A stretch of DNA of 64,000 nt from Didymella arachidicola (lineage: Eukaryota > Ascomycota > Dothideomycetes > Pleosporales > Didymellaceae). Positions 21,552-32,454 of the stretch are shown here, piece by piece. The notes beneath the pieces were generated by a model. It had not been told where the DNA came from. It saw only the letters and a list, made by a program, of their open reading frames with translations, and searched no databases. How positions within the stretch are numbered: the stretch's first letter is position 1; every line of letters starts with the position of its first letter. Position numbers and translations under genes: made by a program. Location: contig CM049991.1 in the NCBI GenBank assembly GCA_016630955.3, positions 1,240,001-1,304,000 of the forward strand. The letters are read 5' to 3'.

Positions 21552-21977
21552 CAATCAACACATCCCCGAGGTGTCGGCGCATCGCAGCATGTCGGGGGTG
21601 GCAACCTCTCCAAAGTCACAAAGCCTGCTCGTGGTCCACGGGCGGGTCTCACCTTCTCCAAGGGCGGCGTCGCAATCGCCTCCCACGGCCGCAAGAAGCG
21701 CAAGAACTATCCTATTGCATGGGGCGCCCCAACAGAGAAGATGAAGATGAAGAAGCGTGTCATGTGTGTTTACGATGGCCCCAGGCGGTTGTGGAAGGAT
21801 GACATGATGCTCGACTCGGAGTTCGAGGTCCGCATGAATCTGCCCAAGGGCAATGGCTACGTGACCGACCTCGACGTGCAGACAGTCCACCGCGCTGAGT
21901 ATCTCCTCGACGCAACACCTGAAGAGAAGGGTCAGTGGGTTCCTGACAACATGAGGAATATGGAGTACGCGTTTTGA
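21552..21977 (+). CDS. in-frame extension of the C2H2 gene past the TGA (readthrough candidate)
   Basis: In the frame of the zinc-finger gene the sequence stays open for 141 codons after TGA 21549-21551 and ends at TGA 21975-21977. The product looks like real protein: a basic GRKKRKNYP segment, KMKMKKRVMCVYDGPRRL, then an acidic, aromatic tail ending MRNMEYAF. I tested GT-AG pairs across the stop. The one good donor (GTAAGG at 21518) has no acceptor that keeps this frame. So the choices are programmed readthrough, a recent nonsense mutation or a base error. The six bases after the stop, CAATCA, fit CARYYA, known to promote readthrough in the tobamovirus context and in yeast. Confidence 0.6.
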   Translation, partial: QSTHPRGVGASQHVGGGNLSKVTKPARGPRAGLTFSKGGVAIASHGRKKRKNYPIAWGAPTEKMKMKKRVMCVYDGPRRLWKDDMMLDSEFEVRMNLPKGNGYVTDLDVQTVHRAEYLLDATPEEKGQWVPDNMRNMEYAF

Positions 21978-23438
21978 AAGTGTCATTGAACGTCACGAAT
22001 TTTCTATCCTAATCACGGTCACGGCAAAAGGAGGATACAAAGTCATGGTTGCTAGTTGGCGACCCGTACACAGACACGATTACGACATGTACAGGTTGTA
22101 GCATCATTGCTTCTTGGCGATTAGGATTTCTTGCTTGTTGGATCGATACCACTGCCTATGGTCCGGGTTGCTTCGGCGTTTGAGCCTTTCCCATTCTGCT
22201 GGGATAGTAATAGTGCTGTGCACATGAATCAGGAATTGATCACGATATTACCATCATCTCACTGCTTCACTTGCTAAACGTGACGATCTCTCTGCTCGCT
22301 TGTACATCTGAAACTCGTGCCTGAATGTCATCAGGCCGCCAGCTGCAGCGCCGCCGCAAAGTCGCAGATGTCGCGGTCGGTCTCCCAGCACCACGGGCAT
22401 GGCTCTCTGCCACCGGCTTACCGGCTGACGCTGGCTGACGCTGCTCCGCGAGGCACGCTCTCGGCATCATTACACGTCGATAATCTCAATCCTATTAGCC
22501 AAGACATGAAGTCGCCGACGATCAACAATATTGACAATCAATCTGTACACCCTCGCAATGACATCAGAGTCGCAGATCCTCGGGCACGTACCTGATCTTC
22601 ACGTATTGGCAGGGGCCCCAAGACTTGCAATCCTTCAACATTCCGAGCATCATCGAGACAGGGTGTGCCTGGTGTGACGTGAAAATCCTAGCGCTGATCT
22701 GACTGGGCACAGCACCTCGTGCGGAACGGCCAATATTAGCTGGCCATCTTCTGCACAATGGTATTGGGACGCAACACCAGGTTACATGGAGCCCCTGCAG
22801 CAATTGACATGCTGTGTTTGGAGGTAAACGATCCTGTTGATGGTACATGCAATATCGACGCGTGCAGGCGTGCTTGATTGCAACGGCACATCTCAATCTC
22901 GCTGCAATTCACTGACTGGGTCTAAAGAAATGCAAACAATAGATGCTCTGAGGTTGCAGAAACCCGAATTTACTGTAGCCTTCTGAGGTAGTAACAGATC
23001 ACAAGCAGTGCAAAACTATCCACGGCCTAGAATATCCCCACGACGTTCAAAAAATCGGTCCCTACGGCTAGCTTTCTTCGCAACTCAACAGACTTCGGTA
23101 TTTGCGCGTTTTCGCATTCGTATCTCGAAACTTTGCACTGTGATGTATTTGTTGGCCATCAGCAACGGCCGCGCGACTGGACAGGAGTGGATACCGGCGA
23201 TGACAGATGGTGCATCCAGACTTGCAAACCTTCATGTACTTTACCCGTAGCCACGATGCCTCCAGCCAGCCTCGCGAGAGCTCACATCACTGGTGTTGAC
23301 AGGCGGGAGGGACGCGTGGGCTGGGGGGGTTTGGCGTGGCGCCGAGGCGTGCGCAAGAGGTAACGTTACCGCTAAACCTGCTATCGCTCCTCATCCTCTC
23401 TATTCGGCGCCTGGGATTCGGGTCAGTCCCCACTTGCT
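21978..23438. other. intergenic, 1.46 kb
   Basis: It holds the 3' UTR of the zinc-finger gene and the promoter of the Zn2Cys6 gene. No ORF with recognisable content is present. Confidence 0.5.
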
Positions 23439-25907
23439 ATGGACGCTGGAGGTGCTCACGCGCAGGCTGCGAATGCGAGCGCGTACTCAAATCCTAACGC
23501 GGAGGCCTTCAGCAATGCAGCGTCCGATGACAGCAACGCCCTCTGGCCGCAGGCGCCGGTGCAGCTTGCTCGCGGCCGTCAACCACGCGACGCGCTGGCA
23601 AAGATCATCCCTTACCATGTCGCGTCCATGGACGAGTTCGAGGCAGCTCTGCGCGAGTACCTGAGCGCACCGCCGGCCCAGCCTGAGCACACAGAAGCGC
23701 AGCTGAGCTTCTGGATAGGCACCAGCTTCATGGTGTCGGCGCCCACCCCACAGCAGACGACGTCACAGCAACAGCAACAACAACAACAACAACAACAACA
23801 GCAGCAGCAGCAGCAGCAACCGCAGCCGCCCGCGCCGCACCTCGCCCAGCCGAACCCGCCTCCTCCTCCCGGCTACCAGCCTGCCAATAGCTTCCAGCAG
23901 CAGTACGGCGGCTCCTCGCACGCGTATCAGTCCGTTGCGGATCCCGCCGTGGCCCTGGCGCTGGGGCAGAACTTCCAGCAATCCTCCGGACCGAATGCCC
24001 TTCCGTATACCCCGAAACCAAGCAGCAGCAGTGGGACCAAGAAGCCGGAGCACAAGGTCAGCCTGAGCATTATGGAGGCACTGCAGGCCACAGCCGACCC
24101 CAAGGACAAGATGCGCAAGCAGCGTGCCATTGCCAAGTGTTGCGTCGACGCCATACAACACATAGACGGCTACAGATATAGTTTCCACAACTGCTGGAAC
24201 AGTAGAGAGGACGATAGCTTCCGCTTCTCGTACTACTGCAACGACTCGCTGCTCAACAAGGACCGTGCTGCGAACGGCAAGGGTGCGAAGCTGGGGAAGC
24301 GCGCAACGAAGCCAGTGTATGACTGCAAGGGCGTACTGTCGATCAAGTTCTCGGCAACAAAGGAGACTCTGGATGTCTTCTACAAGCATGTCCCTGTGCA
24401 CAAGACGTACGAGGAGCGAGCACCGCCGCCACGTAAGGATTCGAAGAGGAGGAAGTACCTAGAGGAGAACGATCCTGAGACATTGCAGAAGCTGATCAAT
24501 CGACCGAAGAGTGACAGTGTGGAGCCAACGCCGAGACCGCAGAAGAGAGTGAAGAGGCCGCCGCCACCGAGGCTGGAGCCACCGAAGCCGAATACATCCT
24601 TGGAGAGCGACCTGAGGGCACAGAGCCTGCAGTCCTTGCTGTTGCTGATCAGGGATGATTCCTCTGGGCCGCATGAACCGCCTCCACCTCCACCAGAGCC
24701 TGGGTCTGGGCCTGGGCCGTCTCTCCAGCAGCCTGTTGTTGATTTACAGTCGCCCATACAGCTTCCGCAAAATCAGGCTGCTCAGCAGCCAGCAAAGAGA
24801 CGACCGAGAAATAGCTGCGATGTCTGCAAGGTAAAAAAGACGAAGGTGAGCTGAGATCATGCTTGACAGGCCAATACACAGCTGACAGTGTTGTAGTGTG
24901 ATGGTGTACGACCAACCTGCCAGACTTGTATCGACAAGAAGCGGCAGTGCTACTACACGGACCCACCTCCCGGCGACGATCGACGTCAGTCGTTGGCCAT
25001 CAGCGAGCCAGTGCGGCAGGTGCCGGCACCCAGCAACGAACTCTCAGAGCTAGAGAAGATGAAGAAGGAGCTGGAAGAAGCGAAGGCGCGCATTCAGCAG
25101 TTGGAGCTTGAAAAACGAGCATCTACAACACCTGTACAGGCACCGCAGACGTCTGCACGGTCGCAATCGCAGTCGCAACCGCCGCAGCAGCAGCCTCATG
25201 CTCAGACACAACAGCGGCACTCGGTCTCTCATACACAGTCACATGCACAAACGCAGCCAAAGCAAACGCAGCCAAAGCAGCAAACACAGCAGCAACAGCA
25301 ACAGCAACAACAACAGCAACAACAACACCGCCAACAAACAGCCCAAACCCATCGCCAACAGCTTGCGCAACTCAATCAAGTTGTCCAACGCCGCAGTCCT
25401 CAGCAGATGGCTTACAACTTGGATGGACAGCCAGTGCAGCAGCAACAACCGCAGCGCCTCCAAAGCCCACGACAGCTCTCGCAGACAGCACAGCAGCAGT
25501 TGCAAGCTGCCACGCAAGCTATGCCCATGCAAGCCCAGCAGAGCTTCTTCACCGCCGCGAACCACACGCCCTACAGAGCCGTTAGTCGGTCTCTGACACA
25601 GGGCTCCATTTCACAGTCTACGCCAAATGGGCTCTCAAATCAGAATGCGATTTCATCGAGCACTGGGCTGGGACAGACGCAGCAGCAAGGGCAATTGCAA
25701 AACAGCGGCGGCCGTGCGAGTGGCGGGAGCTTGGACGCGAATAGTGTTTACGCCGGCGTTGGGAGAGGCGATCTCCAGTGGCCGCCAGGCGTTTATCCGG
25801 CAGGTGTCGCAGACAAGTTCGGCTATTATGCGTATACTGGTCAGAATGCGCAGCAGCAAGAGCAGCAGGACCAGTGGGAGGTAAGGGGGAGTAACGTTTT
25901 CAGGTGA
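23439..25907 (+). CDS. polyQ transcription factor with WRKY/GCM1-like zinc domain and Zn2Cys6 cluster
   Basis: Exons 23439-24845 and 24897-25907 (51-bp intron, GTGAGC donor, GCTGAC branch site, TTGTAG acceptor) give 805 aa. Residues 110-127 are an 18-Gln run coded by mixed CAG/CAA. At about 244-327 a zinc-type domain has spaced Cys (HNCW, YYC, YDCKG) and a closing YKHVPVH, like the WRKY/GCM1 fold (inference). Pro-rich sequence follows. At about 459-487 is a Zn2Cys6 cluster, C-x2-C-x6-C-x6-C-x2-C-x6-C, split by the intron. A short coiled coil (ELEKMKKELEEAKARIQQLELEK) comes next, the usual dimer element, and then a Gln-rich tail. It is probably a nuclear DNA-binding regulator. The last codons include GAG-GTAAGG, so a further terminal intron is possible. 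Confidence 0.87.
23766..23819 (+). repeat. CAG/CAA repeat coding 18 Gln
   Basis: A run of mixed CAA and CAG codons inside the Zn2Cys6 gene. The interruptions should slow slippage. A second, less regular Gln-rich run lies at about 25280-25330 in the same gene. Confidence 0.9.
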
Positions 25908-26933
25908 GACTGCTTGATAAGGAGGATATCTGCTTTGAAATCATCGATATACCCCACAGTGCATACATAGGAATTCTAGGCTCACCTTCACCATTACTTA
26001 TTCTCTGGTCTCTCACTTGGATTGGAAGGCCTTGCAGGACACATAACAACAGTAAGTCTTTGCAGCACACATTGAAGCGACTACTATGCTAGGTGCCAAA
26101 GCTCTATGCCAGTCTCACGCATTAGAGACTCAGTCAATACGATCTACAGCCTTGTCAGCGATGCAACATAGCCGAGTACACCTCAGATGAGATCTGCGTC
26201 TCTTGGCTGGGAGCCATTTGTCCTGACCCATTCGTTGCGTCGTGGCTAATCTTTAGCAATATTTCCCTTAAGTGCAGGAAGACTGCTCTCCTATTCCTTA
26301 GTATCTTAATATAGTTACGTTCTCCAATAGTCCATCAACAAATTCGATACGCCATGTCCTCAGGCTTCTCGATCAACCGGACTTAGCAATAGTTTGCTGT
26401 GTATCGAAACACTGCCGTAAGATAGCAGAGCTCTTACTATGCCGTCTTGTTCCCATCGAACGAACGTTACAGCCCACGCACAACGACTCCTCTTGCATCT
26501 TGTCGCCAAGACAGATCCAGCTGCTTTTACAAAGTTATGTGTGATCGCTCATGACAGCTACAGAAGCAGATGCTCGTACTGACTAGTATCCCATGGAAAG
26601 TCGCTGTTCGTATCGGAGTACGTTAACTGCCCTCGCCATCATTACAAAGACCAAAGATATCATGGGTGGTTTACTGACAATTGCGGCTTGTGCATCATCA
26701 CGGCAGCCATGCACATGTCACTAAGATCGAGATATCAATATATTTCCAACCGCGTTCACCATAACCTTTAAAACCCCTTTTCACCCAAGAAACAGTGATT
26801 GTGCCGCAGGAGTGCAAACATGACAACCATTTTATAACGCCTGCTAATGATTTAACCGCGCCAGATGTTCTTATGAAGTCCGTCACCCACAATCACCACA
26901 TCAAATCTGCCCACAAAAGGGTCGTTTCAAGCC
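25908..26933. other. intergenic, 1 kb, AT-richer
   Basis: No ORF above background. It contains the 3' UTR of the Zn2Cys6 gene and the promoter of the F-box gene. Confidence 0.5.
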
Positions 26934-27488
26934 ATGTCACTCTCTGAACTACCCACTGAGCTCGACCAACAAGTCATCGAATATATCGACAATGCACAAG
27001 ATCTGAGCAGCATGACCCAGGTGTCGAAGTACTACTGGGAGCTGGCTGAGCCTTCTCTATACCGCCACCTCGACCTCCAGAGAGATGATTTCGTCGATGT
27101 CTGTCGACTCCTCGATACCATCATCCGTCGTCCAATATTGGCCGAGTGCATTGAGTCCATCACGTACTCGAACTGCTGCCGAGAGTCTAGAAAGTCATCG
27201 CATCGAGCGTTGCTGTGGGGGAATGGGTACGATCTGGGGATGGACGAGTATTACCTTCTGGACAAACACCGGTCTGTCATTCGAGAGGCCGTTGCGTGGG
27301 CGTATTCAGATGATGTGGAGAGGAAAGAAGTTGATTCCTGGATGAGGCGTATCTTCATGCGCGAGTTTAAGAAAGTCGTAGTGTTGATGCTGTGCGTGGT
27401 GTCGTACAAGACCCAGCGCGTGCTTGTAGCGTATCCGACTGTACGAGCCGCTTGCAGAACCAAGCGTTTCACTTTTGAGGAGGCGTAA
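26934..27488 (+). CDS. short F-box-like protein
   Basis: A 184-aa single-exon ORF. The N-terminus MSLSELPTELDQQVIEYIDNAQDLSSMTQVSKYYWELAEPSLYR fits the F-box pattern (L-P-x-E-L, then L-x2-L-x-x-V-S-K-Y) and matches the start of the gene at 28081 residue for residue in many places (MSLNSLSTELDERIFSLLARKDLSTMSRTSKYYSRIAEPHLYR). F-box proteins bind Skp1 in SCF ubiquitin ligases. The C-terminal leucine-rich part typical of its neighbour is lacking, so this may be a truncated or diverged paralogue. Function is unknown. Confidence 0.65.
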   Translation: MSLSELPTELDQQVIEYIDNAQDLSSMTQVSKYYWELAEPSLYRHLDLQRDDFVDVCRLLDTIIRRPILAECIESITYSNCCRESRKSSHRALLWGNGYDLGMDEYYLLDKHRSVIREAVAWAYSDDVERKEVDSWMRRIFMREFKKVVVLMLCVVSYKTQRVLVAYPTVRAACRTKRFTFEEA

Positions 27489-28080
27489 TTAAATTAGCTT
27501 GCTAGTCAACCTGTTGAGCTGCATCTGAGTTGTACAGATCGCTTTAGTCCACCAACCAAGGATACCTAGGTAGGCGGGAATTTCGGAAAGAAGTCGGAAG
27601 CGCTTGAGGATCGAGAAGGCGCCATATAATGGAACAGTCAATAAGCGTAAATACACATGATACACTGTTAAAGATACGAATCTCTTAATACGCTGCAATT
27701 CTTGAATAGTCACCTAGTCACTTTTTGCAGTTTCAACGTACACTGGGATCGAAGAAGTACCTATTCTGCACTTGCACTCATATGAAGCCATCGTGGCTCG
27801 GGCATGGAAGTAGTCACGACTACCTAGCATGAAGAGTCGAATCAGCAGCTGCACTTGATCCAAACAACCCTTGAAATACCTACTGACACCGTAGAACTCA
27901 AGCATCTGACCGTGAATGAACATACACGGGAAAGTTTGGTTTGCTGACAATCTCCAAACTTTTAGATGATTGCAGCGCAGATTTGAAAGGAGTCAGAGCG
28001 TACCTCAGGTCATGTTCGTCATATGCATCTCGCTCACAGCCATCTGACAAGTCTTACATACTCGTCTGCAACCCCATAGC
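27489..28080. other. 592 bp between the F-box paralogues
   Basis: Two short minus-strand frames end to end (27714-27950 and 27489-27713) contain no motif I know. Nothing supported. Confidence 0.4.
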
Positions 28081-29449
28081 ATGTCGCTCAATTCACTTTC
28101 CACAGAGCTCGATGAGCGTATTTTTAGCCTTTTGGCTCGCAAAGATCTCAGCACCATGTCCCGGACATCAAAGTACTACTCCAGGATAGCAGAGCCTCAC
28201 TTGTATCGGCGAATCTTCTTCACTGCCGACCAAAATCACAACGCACGAAGATTGCTTCTGACTCTACTATCACGCCATGGCTTGGCCTTACATATCGAAG
28301 AAGTAGAGGTTGTAAAGGATCCACCGTGGCAGCCAAGTCGCGCAGAATGGTCTAATAAGGACACACAGCAACTAGATGCAGCATTATCCAGCCTTCAATG
28401 CTCCATTACTGCTATGTTTGGACGTCACCATGACAACTCAGGCCTTCAAATGGCCTGGATGGCGTCTATGATCGCGCCAAATTTTATAGAAGGCACGACC
28501 GCTCTCATTGCGTGTATGGCTACCAACATCGAGCTTCTCAGCTTCACGTCGACCCCGCCCAACGGAATTCGAAACAGCAAGTCGTTTCTCAGCGAAATTC
28601 TCGTAGAAGTTGCCTTACAACAAACCATCTCAAAGCGGCTCACAAAACTGAGCAAACTTATCTTCGACACCATTGGGAACATTGAGCTCCCTCTCCTTCA
28701 ATCGCTCAACTCTCTCAAGATCGATCGGCAACATCCGTGATGTCGCGTTTCCGCAGTATATCAATTTTCCCATGCAAACAAATCTGCTCCAGATCGAGAT
28801 CACCCATACCTCCCTCAGCAACTCATTCCTGCTGAAGTTCCTTCACCGTGAACGCGTCCCGCGCCTCCAGTGCGTGATCTTCCACAATCGATGGGGTCCA
28901 TCTGTAGTGAGACACCAGAAAGTTATTTACAAGCTGACGACTGAGTGTGCAGAGCTCAAGTTCTTGACGCTCACCATCCAGTGTCCGGCTCAGAGATTTT
29001 GGGTGTCTGGGCCGCTATTAACTGGTCTCCAATACCTTACGCAGCTGACCACGCTGTGTATTGACTTTGAGTTTCTCATGGAGAGAAGTAAATGCACCGA
29101 GCTTCTTAGCTCTGGAGCAAAGCTCCCGCCCAAACTTACGCGGCTAGAGCTGATCCGTGTCGACCGCGACCTCATCGTGGACATGGTGTTGCTCAAACAA
29201 CAGTCTTTTCAGCTTCGCCCTTTCTTTGACAATGGGCCGCCGATAAGGCATCTGAGCCTTGTCACTGACCGCAGCTACTCTGTTCGATCTGTGGTTGTCA
29301 TGATGTTTGGGACCATCGCCGATGATTTACGAGCCAGATCATGTGATTTCCAGATCTGGAAGCCTCCGGTTAAAGGAAGTACTGAGAGGGGGTTGCAGGC
29401 GATAAACTTGGGAGGACCCAGGTCGCAGACTGCACCCAATTTTGGGTGA
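28081..29449 (+). pseudogene. F-box/leucine-rich protein gene with one frameshift
   Basis: The first frame (28081-28740, 219 aa) holds an F-box (MSLNSLSTELDERIFSLLARKDLSTMSRTSKYY) and leucine-rich stretches. It is cut by TGA at 28738-28740. One extra T at 28738 explains it: skipping it gives DVAFPQYINFP and a second open frame to 29449, with repeats such as LPPKLTRLELIRVD and LTQLTTLCIDF. Together about 455 aa, a normal size for fungal F-box/LRR proteins. No GT-AG intron can bridge the break. It is either a young pseudogene or a base error. The fragments at 34447-34848 and 34924-35590 look like relatives. Confidence 0.75.
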
Positions 29450-29592
29450 GGCGAGTCCCGCATGTGTATACTGCAACATTTCCTCGACTTGTATTGGCTT
29501 GTAAGAAGCATCTGACTTAGTTTACGGTCTGCGATCAGGACTCGGGATATCGCGGTACATGGTCTTCACGGGAAGAGAGTATTGTCAGTGGC

Positions 29593-31911
29593 TCAGTCAA
29601 CAATCTCCAGCATGCCGTACGCCCTGTGTCCAACCGTCTTCTTCACCACAGACAGAGGGTCGATCTTTTCTCTCTTCTTCACTTCCACCATCCCGTCCTC
29701 GCCTACAACGGGTTCCTCAATGACCTCTTCTACGCCATCGACCGCGCCAGTCTCAAGAAATGCCTTGAGCATGCCATGCGAGTAGCCTGACACAAGTGCT
29801 ACATTCTGGTCATTCATGGTGACAGGTTTGCTAGTCTGCCCTGCCAGGTTCCAGAAGATCAGCTTGGGCATTTCGTATCCAGCATCAACATATGCGCATC
29901 TGATGCGATCAAATGAAGAAGACCGGTCTTGTGGGTCCATAGCTGAATCAAATTGCATGTCGCTGAAAACGAAGACCTGCTTGACCATCTCCGCCTGCGG
30001 TACCTTCTTGAGTTGTGCAGTTGCAAGTAGAGTCTTGAAGACAAGGACAAAATCAGTGCTAGTCCCCCAGTCCATCCCTCGTGCGTGCTCGACTGCGCTG
30101 CAAAGCTGGTCTAGCTCTTTGTCGTCGTGGAAGCTGACTAGATTTGGAGATTCGGAAAACGTGATGATGAAGCCGCCGAAGGGTCCAGTAGTCACGGCAG
30201 CAATTAGAAGTGATAGACCGATAGCAGAGTCCATGGGATTAGACCCATCCCTGAATGTTGGATAAGTCATACTGCCACTCACATCGCATACTGCAATCGA
30301 GGATTGAAGTGCTCCAGCGTCACTGACACTCCGTACCAGAGTTCGCCATTGACCATCGACGACCTTTCGTTTGATTTCTTGTTAAAGCGCATCAGCCTTT
30401 CCCTTCCCGATTTTGCCCTTTCCAAGTGCCTTGACAGACTGTGTCTGAAAGGCTTTGCGTACCAGCATGGATGGCAACAAGGTCGCACCTGAAATTGTGG
30501 TAGTTCCGTTCGTGACATTATTGACGTATCTTGTGAAGCGTTCCTCATCCTTGCGGATGAGGAGGTCAGTGTAACGACTCATGGCCATCGATGACACATG
30601 CCCGTAGTCGATGTTGCCGAATGTTCCAGCAGCTATGTCTCGCTCTACAACTTCGAGGGCTCTCCGCAACGGAGAGGCGTATTGCCTGCGGTAGAGCTCG
30701 CGGACGTGGCGGAGGTAAAGCTCTCTGTTGAACGCGTCTGAGCACTGCAGTGCTGGGTCTGGAAAGAGGGCTTCAGCTATCGAGGACAGGATGAAGGTGT
30801 GCTTGTCGTGGAACCCGCCAAAGGTGGGGGCCCATTTAGCAGCTAGAGACAGCTTGCGCAAATATGCACGCTTGCCAAAGTCCAGCACGGCTTTATCAGT
30901 CTTGAGCTGGTCGACGAAGAGCTGCGTCACTCTGACGTGGAGTGCGCGGTAGAAGATATCACCGTTGAGCTTGCGCTGTATCCGTTTATTCTGCTCTTGT
31001 TTATTTTTGCGTCGCAGCTCACGTGCGGTGTCCTGATCATTTTCCCACCGCTTCCGCTTGCCCGAATCGGAAGCATCTGGCTTTTGGTTGAGAAGAGAGT
31101 CGAAATCGCCATCGACCTTCAATTGGTCATGTGCTGCGAAGACGACAAGGTTGAGGAGGTCCTTCCAGTAGCCGTGAGAAAGGCCGTGTCGGACATCGTG
31201 CGGGTCTTTCGGTTCCGTGGATGCAGCTGCTGCACCCTCAGCCGAGATAATCTCGAAGTCATCATCTGCATCAGGATTCAAAGGCTTCTTTGAGATTACC
31301 GGGCGGACCAGCCACGGCAGATTCGCGAGAAAGGTGTTTGGATGATGGACGGCAAGCCAACCCAATGCGCCATAGGCGGCCTTCCTGTTACCCTTGCCAA
31401 GGTGTATGCTTCGGGCATTAAAGATAATGTTCAGAGTCAGAAGTGCGTCTTGCTTCCAAGCCAAGGTGAGATCCTTGTCGAGTTGGCTGCATGAAGTTCC
31501 TTCGCCAATGTCGTAGAACAAGTCGACCAGAGCATTCTCGGATGAGATGTTGGTGACATCAGCATTCTCTGTGTAGGTCTTGTTCTCATCAAAGAGCATC
31601 TTTGATGGGCGAGGATTGTCAGGTTCGAACGGAGTTGATCTCTTCAGAGCATTGCGACTCACTTCCTTTCTTTCAGGCGAGCCCCCGGTGTGCGTACGGA
31701 GCGTCTCCAGCTCGTTTATAATACGATTTAGGCTCTGCTCGCTGGCAGCCGCCCCAAAGCTCCTAGGGGTAGGCTTAAGCTTCAAGGCAGCTGTGAGCGC
31801 GGATAGTTTTGCAAACTCAGGAACAAGGACGGGGAAGGAAGAGTTCAGCACTGATTGCTTGGACACGGTGGCTGGCGACGCTGCGGTCAAACCGGTCGAA
31901 ACGTCTCCCAT
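29593..31911 (-). pseudogene. DUF2828 / vWA-domain protein gene with one in-frame TAA
   Basis: One continuous minus-strand frame of 773 codons, broken only by TAA at 30382-30384 (codon 510). The first 509 residues match the DUF2828 family (pattern from memory): a disordered N-terminus, a helical region with GYWKDLLNLVVFAAHD, a basic RKNKQEQNKRIQRKL stretch, then KWAPTFGGFHDKHTF and a YRRQYASPLRRALEVVE block. After the stop the frame continues with QEIKRKVVDGQWRTLVRSV and CDVSGSMTYP, the DxSxS metal site of a von Willebrand A domain, and runs to 29593. So the stop removes the whole vWA part. The next six bases, CAAGAA, are not a known readthrough context. It is divergent from CSN1 over 543 bp. 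It may be a single nonsense mutation; function in the family is unknown. Confidence 0.85.
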
Positions 31912-32454
31912 ATCGAGTTTTGCTGGTGAATGGATTGGACGCTGCGGTACAGCTGGACGAATGCTTAAGAAGTAATGTTGATCCTGCCAGTCACGTCACG
32001 TTATGTTGACTCCCTGACGCTAGCATCTCTTTACAGCAAGGAAAGGGCGACCTTGAAGGGTGAAGCCAAGCAAGCATCCGCCTTCCTCTCATCACGTGTG
32101 TCCAGTCACTCAACTACGGTAGCTGTCGCTTGTCAAGGCCATGGAAGAGAAAAAAATTGCGTCAATGCTGGTGTGACAGCTACCTCAGCCATGATGATCC
32201 GATAAGTGAAAGGGAAGGCACACCTGCATTGTGGTCATTCTCTCTCCGTCGACATTATTTATGATTAAGATACGGGTAGACTGCATGATGGCAATGTTGA
32301 TGACTGAGATGCTGTGTGCCAGACGCTGGGAAGGCGAAAGACACGTGAAGCTTGGCTTGGCGTGACGGCAAGTGGGGCGCGGGGCGGCGTTGCCTGGAGA
32401 GCTACAGCTCCAATCAACTCCACCATCATCGCAGACAAACTCACCACCACAACC
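31912..32454. promoter_or_regulatory. divergent promoter region, DUF2828 gene / CSN1
   Basis: 543 bp between two divergent starts. It has two CACGTG E-box palindromes, at 32093-32098 and 32342-32347. No TATA box stands out. Confidence 0.5.

Noticed and set aside
21518..21740. Intron from GTAAGG 21518 removing the TGA
   Set aside because: No AG downstream gives a length divisible by three, so the tail frame would be lost.
21346..21744. 132-aa ORF overlapping the C2H2 stop in another frame
   Set aside because: Ser/Arg/Pro-rich shadow; the zinc-finger frame carries the better protein signal on both sides, and no splice links it to the fingers.
23763..24401. 212-aa minus-strand ORF ending in poly-Leu
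   Set aside because: Antisense of the CAG/CAA tract and WRKY-like region.
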